From Paludibacteraceae bacterium (GTDB lineage Bacteria; Bacteroidota; Bacteroidia; Bacteroidales; Paludibacteraceae): DNA of 64,000 nucleotides. The notes beneath the pieces are model-generated. The model saw only the letters and a list, made by a program, of their open reading frames with translations, was not told where the DNA came from and made no database searches. Numbering within the stretch: the stretch's first letter is position 1; each line of letters opens with the position of its first letter. The position numbers were made by a program, and so were the translations under genes. Below, in pieces: positions 56,506 to 64,000 of the stretch. The stretch spans positions 124,001-188,000 of the forward strand of contig JAFVBR010000030.1 of the NCBI GenBank assembly GCA_017479885.1, read 5' to 3'.

Positions 56506-56703
56506 AACCCAAATCGGTCATTAGACCGAATATTAATAAAATATGATTCTTTTGTATTCTATTTTGATTATAGTATTATTCTTTTTGGCATCTTTTTGCT
56601 TTGCGTTCAGTCACAATGCCCGCATTGCTCCTTCACTTAAAGACAAAAATCTACTCAAAAATAATAAGACTCTAATCTAAAATTCCAATGACCGATTTGG
56701 GTT
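56506..56703. repeat. 198-bp element with 17-bp inverted ends
   Basis: AACCCAAATCGGTCATT (56506-56522) and AATGACCGATTTGGGTT (56687-56703) are exact inverted copies with 164 bp between. The interior is AT-rich and contains a 45-codon ORF. It is either a MITE-like insertion or the closing stem of a structured RNA. Confidence 0.8.
56543..56680 (+). CDS. Candidate 45-residue membrane peptide
   Basis: ATG at 56543 gives MILLYSILIIVLFFLASFCF then AFSHNARIAPSLKDK and a basic tail, ending TAA at 56678-56680. One membrane helix and a positive C-terminus. It lies wholly inside the inverted-repeat element. No promoter of the local class precedes it on the plus strand. Coding is uncertain. Confidence 0.35.
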   Translation: MILLYSILIIVLFFLASFCFAFSHNARIAPSLKDKNLLKNNKTLI

Positions 56704-56721
56704 AAAAGTCTTATTTCGGTG

Positions 56722-56770
56722 CAAAGATACGGAAATTTCTTGATAATGTCAATAAGATTTTGTAATTTTG
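56722..56770. promoter_or_regulatory. Interlocked divergent promoters of the sirtuin and DUF4015 genes
   Basis: Minus: TTG (56750-56752), 20 bp, TATCTTTG (56722-56729). Plus: TTG (56740-56742), 20 bp, TAATTTTG (56763-56770). The spans overlap. Confidence 0.65.
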
Positions 56771-56984
56771 CAGGGAAAAATAACAAGTGTTTTGAACGAG
56801 TGTTTTGAAAAGGAGTGAATAAGTACTCTGAGAATGACATTTTGTCAGGCAAAAGCGGCAAATGGTTAGCAAAATGTCAGAAGGAGGAGATAGCTTACAC
56901 TTAGCTTAGAGTTAGCTTGATTTTAGCGACCTCTCAGCTTACACTTTGTAAAGTAAAACTGCGAAAAAGTTACAAAATGAAAAT

Positions 56985-58721
56985 ATGAAAAAATCGAGTT
57001 ATGTATTGATTTGTTGCGTGACGGTTGTGTTGTTCAGTTGCCAGAAACAAGAGAAGGAGTTGCGGTATATAGCTGCTGCCGGGCCCAATGTGGTTGTTTA
57101 TGAAATGGGTGAAGACAATGTGCCGGTGGCAGTTGATGTGATGACACGAGGCGAAGAAGTGGTGGTTTTTCCCGGAGAAAGGGTGAAATACGAGAAGCAG
57201 AAGTATGTGCAGACGAATATCGGCAGGGGCCAGTTTTATGTGCTTGAAGACAACACTGTTTCCGACAGAAGGGAGTGCGTAAAGGAGGAAGCGGTGTGGG
57301 TGAGAACACCGGCATCGGTGATAGATGACACTCTTGCTTCCCATATCTGCGGACTTGCAGAAAAAGGCAAGCAATATGAAGTCGTGGGTTATGACAATCT
57401 GCTTACAAACGGCAAAGTGAGGAGATACAGAATTGTATGCGGAAAAGATACGGGCTGGCTTTACGGCAAATATACGGTTTTTTCAGAAGAAGAGGCAAGA
57501 GAGAGGTATATGGCAGAGAAATACGATTCTATTCACATAAATGTGAGAAACACTTTTGGCGGGGGAGAGGCAATAGGTTGTGACTATTACCCTGTAGAAA
57601 AGCCCGATTTCACCGACAATAAAATGCCCGGTCAAGTGTATAGTCTGTATCTGAATATATCTCCTGCAGTAGTAGGCAAGATAGACTCTTTCATAGACTT
57701 GGCAAAGCAAACGAAGATAAACACGTTTGTACTTGACATGAAAGACAACGAGTGTCCTGCATTCAAGGCGGAGACTTTTGAGCGCTACTCTCCCACCAAC
57801 TTCAAATGGGGTGGCAAAAACAAAGAGAAAATGTACGAATACGCTGTGCGCCGTCTGCGCGAAGAGGGCTTCTACGTCATCGGTCGTATCACCTGCTTCA
57901 AAGACAGTTACTTTGTGAAAGACAACCCGGATTGCGCCATCACTGACCGTGCCACAGGTGAACCGTTCTTCCACAACAAGGCTTATTGGCCCAGCGCCTA
58001 CGACCGCCGCGTATGGCAGTTCAATGTCGAACTCGCAAAAGAGTGCATTCGGAAGTTCAGTCTCAACGAAATCAACTTCGACTATGTACGCTTCCCCGAC
58101 AAGATGCAGAGCGTAGAAGGCGAAATCAACTACCACAACCGCTACAACGAAAGCAAAGTGCAGGCTATTCAGCGTTTCGTCCAGTATGCCTGCGATGAGT
58201 TGCACGCTCTCGGAGCCTACGTTTCCATCGATGTTTTCGGGGAAACAACCAACAAAGGTTACACCACTCCTTACGGGCAATACTGGCCGGCATTGAGCAA
58301 CGTGGCAGACGTGATGTGCGGAATGCCGTATCCGGATCACTTTGCACAAGGCTACGGAGGAATAAGAAATCCGTGGAATAACCCTTATAAGACGTTACAT
58401 GTGTGGGGAAAGAATGCTCAGGCAAGACAACAGGAATGCCCGACACCGGCAAAGGTGAGGACTTGGGTGCAGGCTTATCACGTGATGAGATATGTTGACC
58501 CGAACGGAATAGACTACAACGGGTATAACATAGCGCAAGAGATTCGCGGGTTGTATGATGCGGGTTGTCAGGATGGTTATATCACATGGTTGAGCAATTC
58601 ATCGCTTCAGAAATACATAGAGAAGAAAAGTGCGTTTGAGATAGATTATCTTGCGGAAAGCAAGCAAAGACAGGACAGTATTTGGCAAAGTCAGGAAAAT
58701 ACCGTATCTTTGCAGGAGTAA
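56985..58721 (+). CDS. Lipoprotein with DUF4015 putative glycoside hydrolase domain
   Basis: 578 residues with lipobox LFSC. An N-terminal SH3-like region (about 25-180; repeated VWVRTPASV, GWLYGKYTVF) precedes a TIM-barrel-like DUF4015 domain (about 215-550): SLYLNISPAVVGKIDSFIDL, NTFVLDMKDNECPAF, LNEINFDYVRFPDKM, SIDVFGETTN. The DYVRFP and DVFG acidic positions are likely catalytic by analogy with related barrels. Substrate unknown. A long structured leader lies upstream. Confidence 0.85.
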   Translation: MKKSSYVLICCVTVVLFSCQKQEKELRYIAAAGPNVVVYEMGEDNVPVAVDVMTRGEEVVVFPGERVKYEKQKYVQTNIGRGQFYVLEDNTVSDRRECVKEEAVWVRTPASVIDDTLASHICGLAEKGKQYEVVGYDNLLTNGKVRRYRIVCGKDTGWLYGKYTVFSEEEARERYMAEKYDSIHINVRNTFGGGEAIGCDYYPVEKPDFTDNKMPGQVYSLYLNISPAVVGKIDSFIDLAKQTKINTFVLDMKDNECPAFKAETFERYSPTNFKWGGKNKEKMYEYAVRRLREEGFYVIGRITCFKDSYFVKDNPDCAITDRATGEPFFHNKAYWPSAYDRRVWQFNVELAKECIRKFSLNEINFDYVRFPDKMQSVEGEINYHNRYNESKVQAIQRFVQYACDELHALGAYVSIDVFGETTNKGYTTPYGQYWPALSNVADVMCGMPYPDHFAQGYGGIRNPWNNPYKTLHVWGKNAQARQQECPTPAKVRTWVQAYHVMRYVDPNGIDYNGYNIAQEIRGLYDAGCQDGYITWLSNSSLQKYIEKKSAFEIDYLAESKQRQDSIWQSQENTVSLQE

Positions 58722-58749
58722 TATTTGTTTGAATAACTGACGAATTGAA

Positions 58750-59448
58750 ATGATACTGAATATCGAAACATCGACGAATGTGTGCTCGGCTGCGGTGACT
58801 GAAGGCAGTCAGGTGTTATGGGCAAAAAGGAGTGAGAATGGCAATCATGCTCATGATTTGCCGTTGTTTGTGCAATCTCTTCTGCAGGCAGCAAAAGAAG
58901 ACAACAAGAAGATAGATGCAGTAGCAGTATCACAAGGTCCTGGTAGTTATACAGGTCTTCGTATAGGCGTAGCTACTGCCAAAGGATTGTGTTACGGTTT
59001 CGATGTGCCACTACTTGCTATTGATACGCTTCAACTTCTCTCCGCTTCTCTTCTGGCTCAAGATCCAGATATTTCTGACTCAGCGTTGCTTTGCCCTATG
59101 CTTGATGCCCGCCGTATGGAGGTTTATACTGCATTGTATTCTCTGCGACTTCAAGCCCAAACCTCTGTTGAGGCAAAGATAATAGACTCTGATAGTTTCA
59201 GCAGGATTCCTGAGGATACCACACTTGTCTTCTTTGGTAATGGCTCAGCAAAATGCAAAGACGTGATACAACGCAAAAATGCCCTTTTTATCGACAATAT
59301 CATACCTGATGCACGTTATATGGGAGCCTTGGCAGAACAAAAACTTCTAAACAATGAGTTTGCTGATATCGCTTACTTTGCACCTTTCTACCTAAAGGAA
59401 TTCCATGCCACAGTCAGCCATAAAGCACAAGACGTACTCGGAATATAG
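58750..59448 (+). CDS. tsaB: tRNA threonylcarbamoyladenosine biosynthesis protein TsaB
   Basis: 232 residues of the ASKHA fold. TsaB binds TsaD and is needed for t6A37 in ANN-decoding tRNAs. Seen: LNIETSTNVCSAAV, SQGPGSYTGLRIGVATAKGL (diagnostic) and PMLDARRMEVYTALY. It follows the DUF4015 gene by 28 bp and precedes galK by 33 bp. tsaD and tsaE are not in the window. Confidence 0.94.
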   Translation: MILNIETSTNVCSAAVTEGSQVLWAKRSENGNHAHDLPLFVQSLLQAAKEDNKKIDAVAVSQGPGSYTGLRIGVATAKGLCYGFDVPLLAIDTLQLLSASLLAQDPDISDSALLCPMLDARRMEVYTALYSLRLQAQTSVEAKIIDSDSFSRIPEDTTLVFFGNGSAKCKDVIQRKNALFIDNIIPDARYMGALAEQKLLNNEFADIAYFAPFYLKEFHATVSHKAQDVLGI

Positions 59449-59481
59449 AAAACATATATATAACAACTAAAAACAAACACC

Positions 59482-60648
59482 ATGGAACTTCAAGAATTAA
59501 AGAAAGCGTTTGTTGACGCTTATGGAAAAGAAGCTGAGGGAGTGTTCTTCTCCCCGGGTAGAGTCAACCTTATTGGCGAGCACACCGACTACAACGGCGG
59601 TTATGTGTTCCCCTGTGCACTCAGTTTCGGCACCTATCTGTTGATAGGCAAAAACGAGGACTGTCTCATGCGCTTCAAATCGCTCAACATGCCCGAAGTG
59701 ACAGAACTCAAACTTACAGAACTCACAAAACCCCTGCCAAACAACCACTGGGTTAACTATCCGCTCGGCTGTATAGCACAATTCCTGAAGAAAGGAGTTA
59801 AGATTTCTCAGGGCTACGACATTCTTATCTGGGGCACTGTTCCTGCCGGTGCAGGTCTGAGTTCCAGTGCTGCACTTGAGGTAGTTACCGCTTATGCCTT
59901 CAACGAACTTCTTGGCACCGGCTACGACCGCACAACTCTCGCTCTTATCGGTCAGGCTTCAGAGCATGAGTTCGCAGGAGTCAACTGCGGTATTATGGAC
60001 CAGTTCGCTTCCGCACAAGGCAAACAGAATCATGCTATCTTCCTCAACTGCGACACTATGGAGTTTGAACTTGTGCCTGTCAAACTCGAAGGTATCAAAG
60101 TGGTTATCAGCAACACTCACTCTCCTCACAAACTGGATTCAGGTGCTTACAACGCACGTGTGGCACAATGCCAACTGGCTCTTGAGCAACTCCGCACTGT
60201 TCGTCCCGAACTTAAGAACCTCGCAGAACTCACAGAGGCTGAGTTTGAGAAGATAGAATCAGCTATCACCGATCCTGTCGCTCACCGTCGTGCCCGCCAC
60301 GTGGTAGGCGAAGTGCAGCGTACAACCGATGCAGTGAAAGCACTGCAGGCAGGTGAAATTGAGACCTTCGGTAAACTGATGAATCAGAGTCATGTATCGC
60401 TTCGCGATGATTACGAGGTGACAGGTCTGCACCTTGACACTCTGGCAGAAGAGGCTTGGAAGATACCCGGCGTTATCGGTTCTCGTATGACCGGCGGCGG
60501 CTTCGGAGGTTGCACTGTTTCACTCGTAAAAGACGAGGCTATTCCCGAATTCATCGAGAAAGTGGGCAAGGCTTACGAAGAGAAAACAGGCATAAAGGCT
60601 GACTTCTATATTGCCGAAATAGGCGACGGAGCAAGGAGGATTTTTTGA
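59482..60648 (+). CDS. galK: Galactokinase
   Basis: 388 residues of the GHMP kinase family; it phosphorylates galactose to galactose-1-phosphate. Substrate motif PGRVNLIGEHTDYNGGYVFP, ATP loop VPAGAGLSSSAALEV, CGIMDQFAS (catalytic Asp) and GSRMTGGGFGGCTVSL. Followed 71 bp later by galM; AATAG heptads lie between. galT/galE are not seen, so the rest of the Leloir pathway is elsewhere. Confidence 0.96.
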   Translation: MELQELKKAFVDAYGKEAEGVFFSPGRVNLIGEHTDYNGGYVFPCALSFGTYLLIGKNEDCLMRFKSLNMPEVTELKLTELTKPLPNNHWVNYPLGCIAQFLKKGVKISQGYDILIWGTVPAGAGLSSSAALEVVTAYAFNELLGTGYDRTTLALIGQASEHEFAGVNCGIMDQFASAQGKQNHAIFLNCDTMEFELVPVKLEGIKVVISNTHSPHKLDSGAYNARVAQCQLALEQLRTVRPELKNLAELTEAEFEKIESAITDPVAHRRARHVVGEVQRTTDAVKALQAGEIETFGKLMNQSHVSLRDDYEVTGLHLDTLAEEAWKIPGVIGSRMTGGGFGGCTVSLVKDEAIPEFIEKVGKAYEEKTGIKADFYIAEIGDGARRIF

Positions 60649-60671
60649 CCACCAACGTCAAAAAACATGCG

Positions 60672-60692
60672 AATAGTTAATAGCAAATAGCG
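60672..60692. repeat. Heptad tandem repeat after galK
   Basis: AATAGTT, AATAGCA, AATAGCG, starting 24 nt after the galK stop. Short, but the same 7-bp period and position as the other arrays. Confidence 0.65.
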
Positions 60693-60719
60693 AAAAACCA
60701 TTCATTTAAAGCTACCATT

Positions 60720-61751
60720 ATGATTAAAGAAGAGACATTCACAGGTCTGATAAAAGGCAAACGCATAAGTCTGTTCACACTCTGCAACCCGCAGGGAATG
60801 AAAGTGCAGATAACCAACTACGGAGCCAAGATTGTGTCACTCTATGCACCCGACAAAGAAGGCAAACTGGCTGACGTTGTACTCGGTTTCTCCACTTTCG
60901 ATGAGTGGCGCAACAAGGAAACCTACTTCAATGCTGTCATCGGGCGTTATGCCAACCGTATCAAAGACGGGCGTTTCACTCTCGACGGCATGGAGTACGA
61001 ACTGGCGGTCAACAACGGCACCAACCATCTCCACGGAGGCACTGTCGGATTCAACGAGAAGGTGTGGGATGTTGTCGGCCAGACCAAACATTCCGTCAGT
61101 CTGCGCTATCGTTCTGTGGACGGTGAAGAGAACTATCCCGGCACACTTGACGTATATGTTACTTACAACGTGACACTCGACAACGCCCTTGAAATAACCT
61201 ACGAGGCAAAGACCGACAAACCCACTATTCTCGGTTTCACCAACCATGCTTATTTCAATCTGAAGGGCGAAGGCGAGGGTGATGTCAAAGACCATACCCT
61301 TCAAGTGTTTGCCGATTGTTATACGCCTTTCGACGACACTGCCTGCCCTACAGGCGAGATTGCCCAAGTTGAGGGTACTCCTATGGACTTCCGCGAACCT
61401 GTACTCGTGGGCGACAGAATAGACCTTCCGTTCTTTGTCCCAGGCAGAGGTATCGACAACAACTTCGTACTCCGCAAAACAGACGGTAAGAAGAAACCCG
61501 AACTGGCTGCTATAGTCTCCGCTGCCGGCAGAACAATGCAGGTGCTCACCACTATGCCCGGTTTGCAGGTCTATACAGGCAACTGGGTGGAGAAGAATAT
61601 CGGCAAGTCAGGCAGAGAATACGATGTTCAAACCGCTATCTGCCTTGAAGCACAAAACTTCCCCAACTCGCCCAATATACCTTCCTTCCCATCGCCGGTT
61701 CTCCGACCCGGAGAGGTGTATTTCGAGCAGTGCGTATACAAGTTTGTTTAA
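60720..61751 (+). CDS. galM: Aldose 1-epimerase (galactose mutarotase)
   Basis: 343 residues. It interconverts alpha and beta galactose for galactokinase. Characteristic blocks: NYGAKIVSLYAPDKEG, NAVIGRYANRIKDGRFTLDG, NNGTNHLHGG (substrate His), TNHAYFNLKG (catalytic His) and VYTGNWV, with a catalytic Glu in CLEAQNFPNSPN. Ends FEQCVYKFV. Same strand as galK and porW. Confidence 0.95.
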   Translation: MIKEETFTGLIKGKRISLFTLCNPQGMKVQITNYGAKIVSLYAPDKEGKLADVVLGFSTFDEWRNKETYFNAVIGRYANRIKDGRFTLDGMEYELAVNNGTNHLHGGTVGFNEKVWDVVGQTKHSVSLRYRSVDGEENYPGTLDVYVTYNVTLDNALEITYEAKTDKPTILGFTNHAYFNLKGEGEGDVKDHTLQVFADCYTPFDDTACPTGEIAQVEGTPMDFREPVLVGDRIDLPFFVPGRGIDNNFVLRKTDGKKKPELAAIVSAAGRTMQVLTTMPGLQVYTGNWVEKNIGKSGREYDVQTAICLEAQNFPNSPNIPSFPSPVLRPGEVYFEQCVYKFV

Positions 61752-61778
61752 TTGACATCACTTTCCTTGAAGTATCAG

Positions 61779-64000
61779 ATGAAATTAAAGACGTTGAATA
61801 TACTGTTTGCCGTTATGGCATTAACCATGTTGTTGATAGGTATGCCCTCGTGTTCTACACAAAAGAACACGGGGGCTACCCGTGCCTATCATGCCATGAA
61901 AACAAAGTACAACATCCGTTTCAACGGCGAACTGGCATACGATGAAGGCATCAAAGCCATCGATGATGCCAATCAGGATGATTTTTCCGAACTGATACCT
62001 CTCTACAGTGTCAGCAACCACACTGCAGCACAAGCAGCAACAAGCCAGATGGAGCGCACCATCGAGAAGTGTCGCAAGTGTATCAAACTGCACAGCATCA
62101 AAGTCAAACCCAAACCCAACCCTAAGAAACGAAACGACCCCAAATACAAAGCATGGCTTCAGCAGGAAGAGTTCAACCGCGAAATGAAAGAGGCATGGAT
62201 TCTTCTCGGAAAAGCCGAGTTCCACAAAGGTGATTTCCTTGGCAGCGTGGGCACTTTCAACTACATCATCCGCCATTTCAGCTATGACAAAGACATGGTT
62301 GCCCAGTGCCAACTGTGGGAGGTGCGGGCCTACGCCGAGATGGAGTGGATGTACGAAGCCGAAGACCTGCTCCAGAAAGTGCAGCAGGACGACCTCGCGC
62401 AGAAGCATGCCTGGCTCTATGCAGCCACGGTGGCCGACCTGAGACTCAAGCAAAAACAACTCAAAGAGGCAGTGCCCTTCCTCAAGATTGCCATGCCTGA
62501 GGAAAAAAAGCAGCAGCGCATCAGATACCTCTACCTGCTCGGACAACTGAGCGAAAGGCAAGGTGACCGTCAGACAGCTGCCGAGTACTATCGTAAAGTC
62601 ATTCGCATGAGCCCTGCTGCAGAAATGGACTTCAATGCACGCCTCCGGCGCACCGAACTGTCAGGCGACATCCGTTCATTACAACGAATGGCAAAACAAC
62701 CCAAGCACAAAGACCGTCTCGACTATGTGCATGGCAGTCTGGGCAATATCTATCTAAGCAAAAAAGACACTGCCAAAGCTCTTGAGCAATTCGCTCTTGC
62801 TGCTGAGAAAAGCACACAAAACGGACAACAGAAAGCATCCGTGCTCATTCAGGCCGGTGACATCTACTACGACAAGCGCGACTATCAGAACGCTGCACCA
62901 TGCTACAAAGAGGCGGCCAACATCATCTCCGCCGAAACAGCCGACTACCAGCGAATCCGCAAACGCGCCGAAACACTCGACCTTCTTGTTACCGAAGTCA
63001 ACACAGTGCAACTGCAGGACAGCCTGCAGGCATTGAGCAAACTATCGGAAGAAGAGCAACTGCGCGTGGCGGAAAAGATTATCGCCGACCTCGAGAAAGC
63101 AGAGAAAGAGGAGGCGGAGAAAGCCGCACAGGCTGCTCGTGATGCCGAGAGAAACGAAGGTCCTGTCAGCGTTAATACCCGTAACATGATAGGTGGCGGT
63201 GCAGCTACAGGTGAGTGGTATTTCTACAACGCACAACTCATGCGTCAAGGCAAGCAGGAGTTTGCACGCCGGTGGGGCAACCGCACTCTGGAGGACAACT
63301 GGCGCAGGCAAATCAAGCAGACCTCATCACCTCTCTTCACAACTGATGACAACGAACTCACCGGCGAAGGCGACAGCCTACAGACCGACACAACCAAACT
63401 GCAGCAGACACAACTTGTCAGCGACAACAAAAATCCGCAGTATTACCTCCAGCAGATACCCAAAACAGAAGAACAGTTGGCGGCATCCGACACCATGATT
63501 GCCACCGCACTCTACAATATGGTGTGCATCTACGAGGACAAGGTGGAGGACGCTCAACTGGCAGATGAAACGATGCAGGAACTTAACCGCCGTTTCCCAA
63601 ATGACAGTCATCTTGCCGAACTCTACTACCGCCGCTACCTCTCCTGTCTCAAGCAGGGCAATAAGGCAGAAGCCGAACTGGCAAGGCAGCAGCTTGTCAC
63701 ACGTTTCCCTGACAGCCGGCAGGCGCAAACTGCTGCCAACCCCGACTATTTCAGCCAGCTTCAGCGTGCCCAAGCCGAGCAGGATTCGGTATATGAAGAG
63801 GCTTATCGTGCTTTCCGCAAAAGCGATTTCCAAACTGTGAAAACTCTCAACAGCTATGCTGAAGAAAACTATCCTATGAGCCGCCTTATGCCGCGCTTCC
63901 TCTTCCTCAATGCCATTGCTGTTGCCAAAACAGAGAGCCAGGAGAACTTTGTGGAAGCACTGCGCGACATGGTGCGCCGCTACCCTGAGAGCGAAACAGG
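61779..64000 (+). CDS. porW: PorW/SprE-type TPR lipoprotein (start; runs off the window)
   Basis: The frame opens at the ATG at 61779 (MKLKTLNILFAVMALTMLLI, lipobox GMPSCS) and is open to the last base, at least 740 residues. It begins KNTGATRAYHAMKTKYNIRF, then contains TPR-type helical repeats (for example FHKGDFLGSVGTFNYIIRHF, KQQRIRYLYLLGQLSERQG). The block GEWYFYNAQLMRQGKQEFAR followed by RWGNRTLEDNWRR is the signature of PorW/SprE, a lipoprotein of the type IX secretion and gliding machinery. It points to T9SS in this organism. Last 27 bp before it hold no promoter, so it may continue from galM. Confidence 0.88.
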   Translation, partial: MKLKTLNILFAVMALTMLLIGMPSCSTQKNTGATRAYHAMKTKYNIRFNGELAYDEGIKAIDDANQDDFSELIPLYSVSNHTAAQAATSQMERTIEKCRKCIKLHSIKVKPKPNPKKRNDPKYKAWLQQEEFNREMKEAWILLGKAEFHKGDFLGSVGTFNYIIRHFSYDKDMVAQCQLWEVRAYAEMEWMYEAEDLLQKVQQDDLAQKHAWLYAATVADLRLKQKQLKEAVPFLKIAMPEEKKQQRIRYLYLLGQLSERQGDRQTAAEYYRKVIRMSPAAEMDFNARLRRTELSGDIRSLQRMAKQPKHKDRLDYVHGSLGNIYLSKKDTAKALEQFALAAEKSTQNGQQKASVLIQAGDIYYDKRDYQNAAPCYKEAANIISAETADYQRIRKRAETLDLLVTEVNTVQLQDSLQALSKLSEEEQLRVAEKIIADLEKAEKEEAEKAAQAARDAERNEGPVSVNTRNMIGGGAATGEWYFYNAQLMRQGKQEFARRWGNRTLEDNWRRQIKQTSSPLFTTDDNELTGEGDSLQTDTTKLQQTQLVSDNKNPQYYLQQIPKTEEQLAASDTMIATALYNMVCIYEDKVEDAQLADETMQELNRRFPNDSHLAELYYRRYLSCLKQGNKAEAELARQQLVTRFPDSRQAQTAANPDYFSQLQRAQAEQDSVYEEAYRAFRKSDFQTVKTLNSYAEENYPMSRLMPRFLFLNAIAVAKTESQENFVEALRDMVRRYPESET

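Larger units (their letters stand above)
56476..56984. other. Intergenic region with inverted-repeat element, divergent promoters and a structured leader
   Basis: 509 bp. It holds the 198-bp element (56506-56703), promoters (56722-56770) and a 215-nt leader of the next gene. The leader has a stem TGACATTTTG/CAAAATGTCA (56836/56871), a double GTGTTTTGAA (near 56788) and several AGCTTA repeats. Confidence 0.75.

Overview
The window looks like a chromosomal segment from the Bacteroidales, most like Prevotellaceae. Three things point there. About fifteen promoters have the Bacteroidota form (TTTG, a 19-20 bp gap, then TAnnTTTG). There are many lipoproteins with Bacteroidetes-type domains (BACON-like, FISUMP-like, Ig-like). 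There is also a PorW/SprE-type gliding and type IX secretion lipoprotein. The order of housekeeping genes is ordinary. No phage, integrase, transposase or CRISPR array is visible.

Layout. 1-6.4 kb: the 3' end of priA, then a translationally coupled pntAA-pntAB-pntB-CPBP protease operon. Two paralogous small lipoproteins follow, and behind them a second, diverged copy of the CPBP 3' end, so the pair looks inserted. 6.4-14.2 kb (minus strand): an outer-membrane barrel, a TPR/HTH membrane protein with a sharp composition break, a PL1 pectate lyase, a Dabb protein, a BACON/FISUMP-like lipoprotein and nadB. 14.4-21.7 kb (plus): an orphan OmpR-type regulator, cysS, a zinc-finger protein, tRNA-Pro(GGG) on the minus strand, a YhcH protein, glgB and a CoA transferase. 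22-27.7 kb: dgt and nagB diverge from interlocked promoters; nagB is followed by a TerB/J-domain protein, rpe and comEC. 28-32.3 kb: an unrecognised gene, then nfeD-floA-amidase-SH3 protein on the minus strand. 32.4-40.4 kb: an LtaS-like enzyme diverging from a glycan cluster (an EpsG/Wzy-like polymerase and five glycosyltransferases). 40.4-46.6 kb: DUF4294, cca, a secreted protein, vanZ, gpmI, smpB. 46.7-54.7 kb: an island of secreted modular lipoproteins. 54.8-64 kb: a ComEA-like HhH protein, a class III sirtuin, a DUF4015 lipoprotein, tsaB, galK, galM and the start of porW.

The genes fit a saccharolytic anaerobe: pectin cleavage, galactose and glucosamine use, glycogen branching, lower glycolysis, CoA transfer for fermentation, and transhydrogenase for NADPH. 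cca fits the tRNA gene, which does not encode CCA.

The most unusual material is between and beside genes. Short tandem repeats, mostly with a 7-bp unit, begin at or just after the stop codons of at least five genes. A palindromic repeat built on GTAGAGACTG occurs at two sites. A 198-bp element with 17-bp inverted ends lies in the probable sirtuin leader and contains a 45-codon ORF. A short ORF followed at once by a terminator precedes the lipoprotein operon. That operon reuses two N-terminal modules with unrelated C-terminal domains.
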